Shown here in pieces: positions 21,742 to 34,800 of a DNA stretch of 64,000 nucleotides. Each line of letters begins with the position of its first letter. Position 1 is the stretch's first letter. The notes beneath the pieces are model-generated. The model worked only from the letters and a program-made list of their open reading frames with translations, did no database searches and was not told where the DNA came from. Origin of the DNA: Tulasnella sp. 424 (taxonomy: Eukaryota; Basidiomycota; Agaricomycetes; Cantharellales; Tulasnellaceae); NCBI GenBank assembly GCA_019633425.1, contig WSUB01000009.1:186001-250000 (forward strand). Direction: 5' to 3'. Both the position numbers and the translations under genes were made by a program.

Positions 21742-22572
21742 TCACTTTCCAATCCCCAAAACAACGATACATGTAACATATGCCTTGTACAGCGCCCTGG
21801 GCTTGTCTTGGCAGTTGGGGCTAGGGTAGTTGTTGTCCACGATGGAGACAACAACCGCCACTGGCAGTGCGTATTTCCTCCACCTGGAGTTAACCACGGA
21901 TTCCAATGTCCCTGCTACTCCTAGACCGACGACGAAGCGCCGGGCGATCGCAATGGGTACTGTGACGGGCCCCTGGACATGATAGAATGACGCCCACTGG
22001 CGTTTTTCTCCCCCGCCACAACCGTAGACATAGACCGACAACATGTGAGACAAAGCATGCTTTGGGAGGAAGGCAGCATATTTCCAGGGTTCCCGACTGA
22101 ATTCTGGCAAAGAGGAAGGGGCCAGCCAAATGAAGGCTTGGGATGAAAGAATGACTAGGACGAAGTAAAAAACAAGGGAAAATGCACCCCGAATCCCTGG
22201 CAATATAAGTTGTGGATCATCGTTTTTAATGGCCTGTGCTTAGGACCTACATGGGGAGCCTGCGAGTCGAAACCATCGAGCATAATGATAGAAAGCCTTG
22301 CATTGTTCACAGCGATAGTGCCCATCTCCTTTGCATTCTTCTCTCCACCGAGCCAAACATTCGGGGTGGACCCACTTGGCTGTGCCTCGGCACTGGCAGG
22401 GGGCGATCAAAGTCGAAGAAGTTCCCACCTCTAAGCAGATCCTACACTCCGGTGGAGGTTCGGGCTCCGGGCCTTCTGATTTCGCGATGCTTGGTTCTGC
22501 GGTTACAGATTCTGGTGTGTCTTGTTTCGGGGCCTCGGGTTGTTGCGATGCATCTTGTACAGAAGAGCTCAT
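21742..22572 (-). CDS. RING-CH (MARCH-type) membrane E3 ubiquitin ligase
   Basis: Membrane-bound E3 ligase related to MARCH/Doa10 N-terminal fingers. The start is at 22572. An acidic, Pro-rich leader precedes a C4HC3 RING-CH: CRICLEVG, PCQCRG, KWVHPECLARW and YRCEQC. One intron (donor near 22245, acceptor near 22201) joins RLAGSP-W to IRGAFSLVFYFVLVILSSQAF, a transmembrane segment. A second hydrophobic stretch is near ALPVAVVVSIV. The 3' part is less certain: the frame closes at 21742, but the typical ending of the family (RALYK...) is followed by few residues. A further intron reaching into the Nup170 3' end cannot be excluded. Confidence 0.7.
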
Positions 22573-22711
22573 TCAATGGTGGGAGGTCTTAGTTCCTGCG
22601 TCAGTCAAGCAAAGGGGATGGTTGTGGTGGGAAACGCGGAAACCATGCTGACTCCGGACCGCGAGACAACTGCAAGGCGAGCGGGGACAAATAAGGAAGG
22701 TGGTCATTTTA
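22573..22711. other. Short spacer between RING-CH and CDC16 genes
   Basis: 139 bp between two minus-strand genes; it must hold the CDC16 3' end and the RING-CH promoter. No distinct element was recognised. Confidence 0.4.
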
Positions 22712-25700
22712 TTACGCCATTTCCATCGCTGATGAATCCCCTATGCTAGTATCCGCGACCATAGATGACTGCCCTCCCAGCTCCCCAAATCCCAAATCCC
22801 GACGTGGTGTTATCAAATGCTGAGCCTGATTACCTGGTCGTCTAGCATTGACGGTTTCTCGCCAAGTTTCCTCGCCACCTGGCAAGCCGAGCACTCCCAA
22901 ATTCCCTGGAGGCAGATCTGCGTTAAATTCAAGAACGAGGTTGAGAAGGTCGATGGTGTTGGTTTCAAGTGGCTCGATGGCAAGGGACTGGAGATAGCGC
23001 ATCCCATGAGCATGAACCTGAGGGTAACTGCCAGAAGGAAAACAAGTGCAAACCTCATGATAATGTCGGATCGCTTGATCACAATCCCCGATTAAGTGGC
23101 AAATAATTCCAAGACATGCGTAACCTTGGGCATGCCGAGGATTGAGCTCGACCACCTTGGTAAACGCCTTCTTAGCATCGTGATATCGGCTATGCAAAGC
23201 GGGACGTTTGACCAGCTCCCAAATACGGTCGGAGATTGGTTTGCTTACCTTAGTTTCCGATAGGCTTGGCCCAAATTGAGGTAGGTCGTTGCCCACACTG
23301 CATCTGTTCCTTGAACATGCGTCGCAAGAGAGATGGCCTTTTCAAGGTATTCGGCAGCCTCGTCGTACCTGCGGCATCCGTGAGTTCGTGATAGTAAATG
23401 GATATGAGAAGTCGCCCAACGCACCGCTCGTTATAGAACGCTAGCACCCCTTGCTCGTTATATAGTAATGGGTCGGTGTCGCAGATAGATCGAGCCATGC
23501 CAAAGTACTCTCCAGCGAGAGCGAGGTTGTTAACCTGGAGATACTCCATGCCCAGGAATAGAGCTGGGAGATGCATTCTTTGAGGTGCGGTGGTAAGTTA
23601 ACAACGCTACCATGCAGGCAGGAAACAAGGCGAACGAACCCAGGGAAGAGTCGAGCTGCGGTAGAGTAGGCCACGATTGCATGGTCGTGTTCGCCTTCGT
23701 ACGAGTACGAATGAGCAAACCCTATCCAGGCAGGCCCAAAGCGGGGATCCATGAGATTGGCTTTACTATCAAGCGGAACCCATTAAGCACCACTGCACCA
23801 GGGCGTATTACACGGGGAAGCGTACCTGAAGAATTTTCGAGCATCCAAGAACTTCCGCGTCATCAAATAGTACACGCCCACAGCATACCAGCTGACAGGT
23901 TCGTCGGGATCCTTGTCAACAAGTTGGTGGGCCAGGAGGAAGAGACGAGGATGCAAATGCCGGAGGTTGTGCATGCAAGCGATGTGAATCGGCAAAGATG
24001 TTGGATGTATACCAACAAGCTCTTGTATTCTAGCATCCAGCCAATGCGTCAGAATCACGAGCCTAACAGCGACGACTAGATATCAAGTCTCACCTTGACG
24101 TAATGGCGAAGGCATCCTCCCAGCGATACTGAGCATATTTGGATTCGGCAAAGGCGAATAATACATCGGGGTTCTCGCTCATCCCGTACTCTTCAACCAG
24201 TCGTTGCCGCGCAAGGGCCATTTCGGCAACGTGTTTTTCCTTTTTCAATCGGATGGTGTACACTAGTCTGACGAAATCGGCATCTTCAGGGACCTGTTGC
24301 GCGAACTGAAGTCCTTGGACAAAGTCCCATTCTGAGAGCGCAATAGCAAGAGGTATTAGTCCGAGCGGTTACGAAGAACGAGAGATAGGATGAGAAATGA
24401 CCTACCCTCATCAATTCCCAACAGGTTTCCACTGATGAGTTCGTGGAAGGCGTCATAGCATTTAACGTCTAGTGCAAGTGCTTCCATGAAGTGCTCCTTG
24501 GCGCGATCTTGTCGGTTTAGCCTTGTCATCAAGACGCCGCGCAAATGGCACATGGAGGCCTCCACTTTGATACCGCCATCTGGATTTGGTATTGTTGGAC
24601 CAGATCTTCCTTTGCGGGAAGTAAAATAAGCACGATTTCTAAGAAAGTGCTCTACGGACAGGGTGGCTTACCAGTTCCTTTCCAAGGGTTGCTTTCACCG
24701 AGCATTTCGAGTGCGTCCGCCCATCGTCCCGACCTCACCTATTGGAAGCTGTATTAAAATCGATACTAGCAGGTATACGTACTTCCGTCGCCTTACCATG
24801 CATTGGGCCGCTAGATAGCGACAACTAACGCTTCTATCGATGAGCATGACAGGTCCACCATCTGCGTCTCCATCCGGTACATGGATATCTGGCCCAAAAT
24901 AATCTTTGGCCCCCGGCCCTTCGGGATCGTTCATAGTACTATGAAACGTACCGTTGGCTTCCCGTCCCTTTCCTTTGTTTTGCTGTTGGCGCGGCCCAGG
25001 AAGGTAGAACGGTTGAGTGAGGATTTGTTCTGCACGAGCATACTGTTGGTGAAGGAAGTAGGCCTGAGCTAGCCAGAACGCGTCATTTGGATCCCCTGAC
25101 CAACAAGAAAAAGGTGTATTTGGTTAGCAATTCCTTGATCGATATTCTGCTCTTGACGCGACTCACTCGTCCAGCTGAGGATTTTGTCTCCCCAAAACAC
25201 GGCGCTGTCGTGCAAGTGTTGCATCATGGCGTCATGTCTCCATAACCTCATGCGGTCTACGATTCCCCAATCCTCTTCATCCAACTCCTCCTCTTCCGGC
25301 TCTGTGGCAGCTTGAGTCTGAGCGTCGCTATGAGCATCGGCGGTCTGGGTTGAACCGAATCGTAACTGGCGTACGGCTGGAGTAGACTGAGGTGGTAAGC
25401 TTGGCTGTTGTGAAGATATGCTCATGATAGAGCTCCGATCTGCGCGTCTTCGTTCAGCGGCCGTTGATGCGCGTGTTATGCGTTTGGTACGCGGGGAGGC
25501 AGCCATAACGCTCGCATTGGGATCAGAGTGGTGGGCTTGAACGTCTCCTAACCCTCCTCCAGCGAAATGGGGACCGAAATACGATGGCCCAACATTATTT
25601 GGTCCGTTTAGCGCAGAGCTTTGGACGAGAGATTCAGGTCCGAGCGAGAACGACTGATGCAGCAGGGATTGGCGGGGTTGGGATCTGCTGGTTTGACGCC

Positions 25701-25785
25701 TTTGTTGGTGGGTCCGTGACGGTACCGGCGGGATGGGTATTGAATAGGAAGCACGCAGCTGCTGGGTTGGAGGCGTTTCGGCCAT
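22712..25785 (-). CDS. CDC16: Anaphase-promoting complex subunit CDC16/APC6 (TPR protein)
   Basis: TPR scaffold subunit of the APC/C ubiquitin ligase, which drives exit from mitosis. The start [17 protein letters not shown] is the first ATG (complement of 25783-25785); the open frame extends upstream only from a TTG. An N-terminal disordered segment (about 150 aa, Ser/Gln/Pro-rich) is followed by [29 protein letters not shown], the family's entry helices, then [21 protein letters not shown]. Successive TPRs follow, among them [42 protein letters not shown] and [22 protein letters not shown]. The C-terminus is a short tail ending SSAMEMA. Several short introns interrupt it. The P450 gene follows upstream on the same strand. 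Confidence 0.86.
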
Positions 25786-26343
25786 TTTGGAGTTTGTGAG
25801 TGGACTACCGGTCACGATTGTAAGGGCACGCGTGAAGGACGGAGGCACGCCACGAGACTTCGCACGCCTGCGGCCTCTCGAGATCGGGAATTCCTTGGGC
25901 AACCACCCCAGAGGACCTTTGGAGGGGAGTTATAGAAATGATCTATGTGAGTGAAGTCACGAAGCTTGATTCTCTCGTTTTCTTCTAGTGGGCCAATTGG
26001 AATTCGCGAGCCGCCTTCGTCCAAACCATCAGTCAGGCCTTTTATTCACACTTCGAATCTGCGATCTTGTCAATGGTTCCTTCACTAATTGCGCAGGGCT
26101 CAATTTGTAGATGTGAGCTAATGCCTCAAAGACTAGCTTCTCTCCCCCGTCGGGGATTATTTATTTTATTTAAAGAGGGGTTCTCCAGCAAGTCGCCCAA
26201 CGAGCAATGGCCGAAACCATTGAGGGCGATAAATAAATTACATGTGTTAACAACAGTACGATACAAACGATCTAATTACACACTTCCAGAGCACAAAGAA
26301 CGAATGCGGGTAGGGATAGAAACGAAACGAGCGACTGCGAGGC
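25786..26343. other. Intergenic region between CDC16 and P450
   Basis: 558 bp. It contains the CDC16 promoter on the minus strand and the P450 3' region. The open frame reaching 25902 starts with TTG and looks like 5'UTR. Around 26150-26260 the sequence is AT-rich (attatttattttatttaaag). No gene or repeat is recognised. Confidence 0.4.
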
Positions 26344-28652
26344 TTACTCCGATGATGCCGCTTTGTAAGGTCGGATGAGGAGAGGTAAGCGACTGTTAAC
26401 CCAGTCATCACCAGCGAAGGGGCGAGTCATCATGCTGAAGGATTCGGAGGGTCAGAAAAAGGCCGGATTACAACCAAGTTGCAAGTACTCACACATTGGC
26501 CATTCGGATGTTATCCTTGGGAGACTTTTCAAAGGTGAACGCAGGTATTAACGCCGCGAGGACTGCTTTGATTTCAAGCATGGCGAATTGGTAGCCAGGA
26601 CAAGACTGAAAAAGGAGGATAACGGGAAGCTGTCAGCATTGGCACTTGGGCGGCTCCTGTTTATTCTTCCTTACATGAGGGCCCAAAGAGAAAGTCATCA
26701 ATCCCTGAACAAGACCTGGAGCTGTCTTGGCTGCGGGAGGGAGGCTTGCCCATCGTTCGGGTTTGAAGTCAAAAGCGTCTTCTCCCCAAACATCTTTTCG
26801 AGTGTTAAAGGCTAAAAATGTTTTCCGGGGTCAACCTCCGCTTAATGCTCGAGCGAATTCGATCCGTGCAACATACCTTCAAAAGCAATGTGAACAAATT
26901 GACCTGCGCGAATGAAGACCTCGGTGCCGTCTGAAGTTGGGATGCGGTCGTCTTGAGCTGCCACACGCAAGGTGGAGTGGAGCGGAGGAATCAACCGTAA
27001 AGCCTCTTTGATGACGTGATCCAAATACGGTAGAGACATGACGGCGTTTTGCTCGGCGACTGAGAGTGAGTCGGTAGAGGTGATTTTAGATGTGATAGTT
27101 TCGCGCAGTTTCTGTTGAACGTCCGGATTTAAGGTGAGAAGGTGTAATATCCTGCAGCAGTAAAATTAGAGCGGGTTAGAAGCGACTTAATTAGAAGGAC
27201 ATACCATGCCAAAGCGATCGAAGTGGTGTCGGAGCCAACGAAAAGGAGTGTGCTGATTTGAGTGAGGAGTTCCTCATCGGATAGTTGGTGTTGTGCGGAG
27301 AATTCGGCCATATTGGCACCGACTAGAGAAGTTCAGGTCAGTCTCTATTGCCTTAGTGCTGGTGAGCACTGTGGTTTCTTACTTAGCAAGCTCAGAATAT
27401 CGCGTCCTTTGCCACTTTCGCCGAGCATCTTGTCGTGCACGACAGCAGCTTTCCTCTCCTTGACAATCCCCGCACCAATCCGGCTCACGATCAATTTGCT
27501 GTTTTTGATGACGTTGGCCTCTTCGTTAGGCTGTGGGAGATCAATTATCTGAGTGAGTAAGACATATGGGCGACAAGGATGGTATTTGGCACGCACGAAG
27601 ACCTTTCCGATCCAAGGGAACCAAATCTCCAGCATCGACCTCAAAGTGAAGCCGTACTTGACGCCGGTGACCAGCATGTCACGGTAAGCAATGTAAAGCT
27701 CGTTTTCGTCGTTTTTTAGAGAGCCGAATGAGTACGAAAAACCTAGACGCCCAGATATGTGAGTCCCGCGTGCTTTCCAACCGTAAACAATCGAACGAAC
27801 CTGCTAGACCAATGATATCAAATGTAGTACGCCATAACCAGTTGTTCATGTCCACGACGAGACCACTGTCGCCGTTCTGGTTCTCATCAGACGGGGTTGT
27901 TTGGGCTTCGTTCGACAGCTTCGACAGAGTGTCTCGCAATTCGGCGGCCTTTGAGAAAAAGATGGGCTGGAGAGCGCGGAGGGAAAGATTTGAGAAAGCC
28001 GGGCTAATGATCTTCCGTTGACGCCGGTGCTGTTCGCCTTCTGCCACGAAAAGACCTAAGGAGAATGGGGCCGTGAATACCACTCACTCGGAACGAGCGC
28101 TCAAACGGGACGCACCATCGCCGACAAGACGAGAAACCAGGCGTCTTGATTGCCATGGTTTTGGGAAAAGATCTGCAGCACGACCGAGGATGTAATTGAT
28201 TGCCACTGGGTCAAAGGTGACGAAGCGTTCGTCGAACTGAATAAGGGAAAACGCGGTCAGTCGGCGGAAAAGGCGATTAGAACCGGCAAACTAACATATC
28301 CCATGCCGTGAATCCTCATGTTCAGGCCATATTGCTGGCGGAGTTCCTCGTGTCGCTTAGGAGACGCACGGGGGCTGGGCGGAGAGACACGTACGGTCAG
28401 CCCCATTAACTCAGTCCATCATGGAATCACATACTCCATAAGCTGTGGCAAATGTGAGCCGAAAACCTTGCCAACAGGCGGTGGACCTGGCAGCTTGGTC
28501 AACCTTGACCTCCAAGGCCAATATACAAAAAGACGGAACAGCCAGAATGCTGCAAAGGTCCAAGAGCCAAGGACCAGCAGTTTCGTCGAGGACCATACGA
28601 AGGACCCGACGGACGTGACGTGTAACGAAGGGAGAGCGGCGGTGAGAGGCAT
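26344..28652 (-). CDS. Cytochrome P450 monooxygenase
   Basis: Haem-thiolate monooxygenase anchored in the ER. It starts at MPLTAALPSLHVTSVGSF, followed by a hydrophobic anchor (SWTFAAFWLFRLFVYW) and the proline hinge KLPGPPPVG. Further on come the I-helix block FVGSDTTSIALAW, the K-helix ExxR (KEALRL in HVIKEALRLIPPLHST) and the haem loop FSLGPHSCPGYQFA, which is split by an intron after PH. The last exon encodes MMTRPFAGDDWVNSRLPL and ends RPYKAASSE. All residues needed for activity are present. Substrate and CYP family are not assigned. It is a lone P450 with no neighbouring synthase, transporter or regulator typical of a biosynthetic cluster. Confidence 0.87.
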
Positions 28653-29317
28653 ATCGCGATAGGAGAGATTGGGGTGGTGAGATGAGCAGTGGGGATCCCC
28701 TGGTATTGCACAGCGAGCTCTGTAAATTGCAGAGTTCTTATAAGTGCATGGGAGGAATAAAGGCAAGATTTGAGGGTCCACTGTGGTGGTCTGATGTAGG
28801 CTTCAGCACAACATCCACTGCACTATTCCCACTCTCATTGGACACTTGGATCTGACGGGCACATTCATCACCGAGATCCTCCAATTGGGAATGGTCCAAG
28901 TCTCATCCCCACTCGTGGTTAGACTTTATACAAATGATCTTGGTGACATAATGCAGGTGAATGGTCGGGTCGTTGTGGATGCAAGGCGATTGCCGGATCC
29001 CAATATCCGTCTTCACCCACTTAGGAGTGCACAAATTAAAAAAAAAAAGAGGTCAAGCGTCTTCACGACGCTTCAGTACAGCGTGCTGAATAGTAGTAGG
29101 TAGTAGAAACGAGCGGGAACGACATAGCGAAATCCAAATAACATGAAAAGGTCCGAATCCGGGATTAAGTTGTAACAGTCCATGCAGGAAAAGAGTCCAA
29201 AGAGTGGCGAGGATTATAATGTTAAGAAACCGAGGGATAAAGGGTGCGAACTATATTAAAGTATGGCATATAGCAATTCCGTATTCGGCGGGGTACCTAC
29301 CGCATAAAGCTAACTCG
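28653..29317. other. Intergenic region upstream of P450
   Basis: 665 bp. On the minus strand a TATA-like ttataag lies near 28737-28743, about 85 bp upstream of the P450 ATG. A run of 12 A lies at about 29039-29050. The rest probably contains the 3'UTR of the membrane-protein gene. No gene is recognised. Confidence 0.4.
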
Positions 29318-31060
29318 TTATGTTGCCCGCCGCCCCTTCTCAATCCGTGTTGATGGGCCAGGTAACACCCTCCCTGACTGAGTTCCATAACGCACATCGG
29401 GTGGCGCGGCTCCGGGTGGTAAGCCTTCCCCATCCGTATGCATGCGCCGCCGATTAGGGCCCGAGTATATGGGAGCTATACCACATCAAGGTCAGTAACA
29501 ATAGGGACGTTCTGAAGCTAAAACATATACGCACGTAATTCGACCACATCCGCTCCGTCTGGGGCATAAATCGAAACAGGCGCGGGTCCGCTGTCATGAT
29601 GAACCACATAAACATGCGAGCGTCGTTCCACAGGAGATGCAAGAGTTGCACCAGCTGGGCTGGTTGGCTCTGCCGCTCCGCCCGCCGGACTCAATAGATT
29701 GGGGTCAAAAGGTTCCGCTTGGTAGGGTAACGCGAGTCCAGGATTTGTTTGATTTGTTTGTATTGTAGTGAGGGCATAAGACGTCATGGTTGCAGAACTA
29801 CCGCGTTGGCCCCCCCTATCGGAATAGCCCAAGTCATAAGGAGACGCAGTCGCTAGTAGCTGTGATGTGTCGCCATCTAGCTGGGGCGTATCGAGGTATG
29901 GGGTTGGAACCAGCGAAGATTTCTTGCCAGTCAACCGGAACGGAGTCCAACCGCCCCTCCGTGAGTCTCGACGGTGATTCACCAGGTATAGCGCCAGGAT
30001 GGTAAGAACGGCTCCGAGAATCAGAGAACCGACCGCGGTGCCGACAACAACTGCGATACTCGCATGCCTGAGAGGAGAATGTGGTCAGGCCCCATCCGTC
30101 ATTGAACGCTACAGAGGTAGTAATCCGACTTACGGGCCAACCCCGACGAGACAGCTCTCGTCACCTTGTGCGGCATGTAGCGGACCATAGCTCCAGGTCA
30201 AGCCTGTAGAATCAGTCATTGAGACGAAAAAGGGTATCGCCCATTGCTGCTCACCCACAGTACAGGAAGGTCAAGACGGATTCTTCAGAACGGAGCAGAC
30301 AAACGGGACAAGAGAGAAGTTGCGTACCAGCTGCACTTTCCACGTTACACCTTCAGAGCCTATGTTGGTGATGTTGAATGGCGGATGCAAAGCGGGAGCC
30401 ACAGTGAATGTGTAGGGAGGTGTACCACTCGTTGGTTTTAGCACGAGGTCCGTGCAAGACGGTATCCACGAGTACTGCCCTGCACTAGAGTCGACAGAGA
30501 GGGACGTTGCTGGAAAGCTGAAGTTGGCGCATTTGCCGGCCATATCCTCTGTGAGTGAGGGTGCATAGGTCGTGTAAACAGCTTGGCAACCTCCACTTGA
30601 ACCGACCGAGTCCCACCTAAAAGAAAAGCGCATTGTTATAAGCCCATCGTATAATAAATCTAACTTGACGACTCACATGCACATCTGGTATTGGGTCCCA
30701 GGTGCATATGGAACAGTGAAGTTGGTCGTTACGCCAGACCCAGCCGCGACTTGAAAGGGAAAGACATAATTCGAAGTGAAGATTTGAAGATAGTACGGCG
30801 CGACCGGATCCGGCCTAAGAAAGAAGGATGTTTGAAATGATCAGTCCGGGTCGTATGTAACTTGGGGCCCCTGCGCAGGGACACGGTCACGCCTGTTTAA
30901 CATGACCGTGTTTTGCGCGTTCTAGGACTCACCCAGTCGCGGTCTGACGAGACCACTTTATCTGGAGTGCTTCGCATTGAGCCGTGATTGGTACTGGAGT
31001 CGGATCCTCGATCGGGGTCCAGTCAAAAAAGAAAGATTGCTCCATCCATTTTGTCGCCAT
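29318..31060 (-). CDS. Single-pass membrane protein with disordered cytoplasmic tail and PPxY motif
   Basis: Unknown function; it resembles a group of basidiomycete type I-like membrane proteins. An extracellular part contains blocks such as ITAQCEALQIKWSRQTATG, YAPGTQYQMCM, WDSVGSSGGCQ and VLKPTSGTPPYTFTVAP. A transmembrane segment (SIAVVVGTAVGSLILGAVLTILALYLV) is followed by basic residues (NHRRDSRRGGW), which places the C-terminus in the cytosol. The tail is Ser/Pro/Gly-rich and includes VVELPPIYSGP, a PPxY WW-domain ligand, created by the last splice (donor near 29529, acceptor near 29475). The end is IEKGRRAT. The start at ATG 31060 gives MATKWMEQSFFFDW with no convincing signal peptide. 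A 5' exon may be missing from this model, or the signal anchor may be unconventional. Confidence 0.65.
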
Positions 31061-31821
31061 CTGAACGAGTTGGGTGCCGAGACCTCGGCAAGTATGGCAC
31101 TATTTCTACGGCTGGAAAGGAATCGACCTCGTACCCGCGAGGGATGTTTTCGCCAAGTTGGTGGATGGTTGAGGGGGCGAGAAAGGTGCGAGTATGACGT
31201 CGATATAAGAGTTGAAATCCTTTCAAAATCGAGTGGCAGGCGGTGCAGATTACGACCTTGTGTCTCGCGGAGGGAAATGGGGGAAAGGTGCCGAGCCAAG
31301 TGAGGGAAGTTCTTTTTTTATAAGGCCCTCTGCCGGCCTCGATGACGGTCGTTAGGAGAACCTTTTGAAGGAGTCGAGGGGGTATGTGGAACACGTCGCT
31401 AAGATTAGCAGAAGCAGCATGGAATTACGATCTTCCTTAGGCAGTCTTGAAACCAAGTTCATCGAATGTCGCACGGTCCGGGTTCTCGAGTTCGAATCTC
31501 GTCTTGTTCTCTCCCTTGACCGACTGCACCCTCCTTCGTCGTTCACTTCTGACCTTTGTCAAGCCTTGAGGAGGTTGAGTACACACCTTGGTACACACCT
31601 GTCTCTCTACGGTAAGTGCCACCGGGTTCCGTGCGCAAAAGGATGTTTCCTGGATCCTGATAGTTTGATCAAGAAACGTCGCAGTCCGTCCGGCTCCTCC
31701 CCAAAGCCTTCTCCCTTCTCTACCGGTACGAAGTTGGGTGTCAGGCTCTCTCCTGAATACAGTTTCTTCGTTTTTCTTTCCATCTGCGAGTTGCCTGCCT
31801 TCTCCCACCCTTGCGCGCGCG
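31061..31821. other. Divergent promoter region, membrane protein / RNA14
   Basis: 761 bp between two divergent genes. It contains a CT-rich tract before the RNA14 start (31560-31800), a usual feature of basidiomycete promoters. Open frames on both strands here show no family motif. A tRNA-like B-box (gagttcgaatctcg near 31488) has no matching A-box or acceptor stem. Confidence 0.45.
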
Positions 31822-34800
31822 ATGGAGCCCGATTTTGCCGATTTTTTCGCTCAGCAAGCGGCTGCTTTGGAGAATAGCAACCAAAGCAGCGCCCCCGGAG
31901 AGCACATCATCAATGATGACGACGATGCACAAGAAGCCAGTGAGCAGGCTGATTTCAACAAGTGGATGGCGGAAGAATTCGGCGACACCGACGGTCAAGA
32001 GCTCCAGCAGCAAGGCGACTTGGACGGCGGAGACATCGCACACGCGTCAGCTGGTGGTTATTCCCCGTCAGCTGTGCAATATGAACATCACCAGAGAGGG
32101 TACTCCCCGTCAGCGCCTATTATTCCAGAAGAGGGTTATTCTCCGTCCAACCCTGTCATTCCGTTGCAGGGGGATGAGGATGGTTCAGAGATGCAGCAGA
32201 GCCGGTTCGGGTCGCAAGAGCCCATCTCTTCTCTAGCTCAGCAACCACCTCAACATGCCCCGAGTGCAGACCAAGGTCTTCAGCCGCATCAAATCGACTC
32301 TGGCGCCGTGCCTGGAGTTTCTCAGTTCAACACCACCGTGCACCAGGGACCGGGGGGTCCGATTTCTGCATTCTCGGCAGCGGACTCTCAGTCCTCAACC
32401 CCAGTGCCAGTTCCAACCAGCCCCCAACTGCCTCAGGTTGTAACAACCTCGGGTCAACCCCTTACACCTATTCAAGCCGCCCAAGCTCGCATTGCCAAAA
32501 ACATCCACGACCACGATGCATGGAAAGAGTATCTCGTTCGGGCCGAGAATACCGCGGACCTCGACACAATACGCGATGCATACGAAGAGGCGTTGAAAGC
32601 CTTCCCCAATACCGTCGGTGCTTCTTACACTCACCCACCCAATATCAGCTAAATTATTCTTGAACCCGCGCAGGCATCCCTGCAAATCGCATACCTCAAT
32701 CACTACCTAACACCGCCGCTTTTCCAAAAAGCTGAAGCTCTCTTCGCTCGGTTCCTCCGCCCTTCACCGTCCGTTGAATTATGGAAGTTCTACCTCACTT
32801 ACGTCCGGCGTATCAACACCAATACGACCGAACCTACCGTTCGTGATATCGTGCGCAAGGCATACGAGTTTGCTCTCTCTCATGTCGGCCACGACATGGA
32901 GTCGGGTCAAATTTGGAGGGATTACATCGACTTCCTGAAGACTGCGTTAGATTCGAGGACCACCTGGGACGCTCAGCAAAAAATGGACGCGTTGCGCAAC
33001 GCCTATCATCGAGCAGTGGTAATTCCGTTGGACAACGTCGAAGCACTTTGGAGAGAGCTTGATCAGTATGAGAACGGATTGAATAAGATCACTGTGAGTC
33101 GATACCCTGTAGCCTCCAAGCTCTTGACCTTGGTCTCATACGTCCGTACCTTTGTTAGGCCAAGAAATTCCTGCAGGATTTGTCTCCGGGATACATGACT
33201 GCGAAAACTGCTCTGCGAGACCTCAAGCGTCTCCTCGGTCCAATTTCGACGCCGACCCTTTCTACCGCCGTCTCTCCTTCAGCCTTCAGTCTTCCGCCCT
33301 ATCCTATCTGGACAAACGAAGACCGAATTTTGGCAGGTCATTGGAAGGCCTATTTAAAGTGGGAAGAAGGGAATCCGTTAGTCCTCGAAGACCAAGCGGC
33401 TTTGCACAATCGAATCATATCAGCGTATCGGAAGGCGGTGGCAAGGATGCGGTTCTTCCCCGATATTACGTGAGTGTCGTTGAACGCGTTTACACGTCAG
33501 GGTTCGACCTTATGCTCAATTTCACGTGTAGCTGGCTGGCATACCACACACTTGCGAGTCTAGGAAAACCTGAGGAGGCTATGGCCACGCTGAAGCAAGG
33601 CATCTTGTCGAATCCCTCCTCGTGCGTCAATCCTTATCGTCGATCGTTCGCGTGCTAAGCGAGATTGATAACCTTTTTAATCTTAAGGCCCGTTTTGAGT
33701 TTTGCCTATGCGGAGTTGATGGAAACGCAAAAGAACATCAAGGAGGTCAATGATACGTACAATACCCTTATAGAAACCATGCACAAGAACCTTGAGGACC
33801 TCCAGGTCGAGATTGAAGAGGAAGTCGCCGCTGCACGTGCTGCTGTCCTCCATGGCGATATCACAGAGCAGGATCCCACCACCCCAGCCGTCATTGAGGC
33901 AGAGGATCGGGCTAGGAAGACCCGTGAGCGCAGGTCAAAAGACATGGAAGCTGCGAGGAACGAGCTCGGAGTTGTCTGGGTCATGTTGATGAGGTTCTCA
34001 AGGAGAAGCGAAGGTCTGAGACCGGCTAGAGCCGTCTTCGCCAGAGCTCGGAAGGATAAGTGGTGCCCTTGGGTGGTTTATGAAGCAGCAGGTACGATCA
34101 CTTGATAGGACATATCATACCGATAGCTTATTCACTGACGAGCACTTACCCACATAGCTCTAATGGAGTATCATTGCACGAAGGCCGCGGACGTTGCCAC
34201 CAAGATTTTCGAAATCGGACTGAAACAATTCGCAGAGAACATCGACTACGTGGTCAGGTACCTCAACTTCCTTATTTCGATCAACGATGACAACAGTGAG
34301 TAGCTTTCATTTCCGTGGAGATGCAAGCTTTGCTGACGGCGTTTTTCTCGCCGATCAGACGCTCGCGCCCTGTTCGAACGAACAATTTCAACATTCCCTG
34401 GCGAAAAAGGACGACCCTTGTGGGAACGCTGGTCTCGATACGAGTTTAATTTCTCCGACTTGGCCGCGTCCCAAAAGCTGGAACAGCGTATGGCAGAGGC
34501 GTTGCCCAGCACAGTGACCAGTTAGTGGAAATTTCAGCTTTGGTCAACCGGGCTCTCTTTGACCGCAGTACTTCACAGACCCACCGATCAAGCAGTTTGC
34601 TCACAAGTACACGTACCTTGGTATTGATGCCATCGCGTCTCGAGATTTGGGAGCAGGGGGGAGGGGTCCGACGACTGGTCCAGGCGGGAAGAACACGGAA
34701 GGGACGCCCCTTACCCCGTCGACAACAACGGCATCGAATGCGGGTATTCCACCGAATGGCAATGCAAATAACAAGCGAGCTGCGTCTCCTGCTCGCCGTA

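Noticed and set aside
25786..25902. Upstream extension of CDC16
   Set aside because: The open frame begins with TTG, not ATG; the first ATG is at 25785 and starts a plausible protein.
26344..28652. Secondary-metabolite gene cluster around the P450
   Set aside because: Neighbours are CDC16 and a generic membrane protein; no synthase, transferase or regulator is present.
31440..31510. tRNA gene
   Set aside because: A B-box-like gttcgaatc is present, but there is no A-box at the right distance, no acceptor stem pairing and no cloverleaf.
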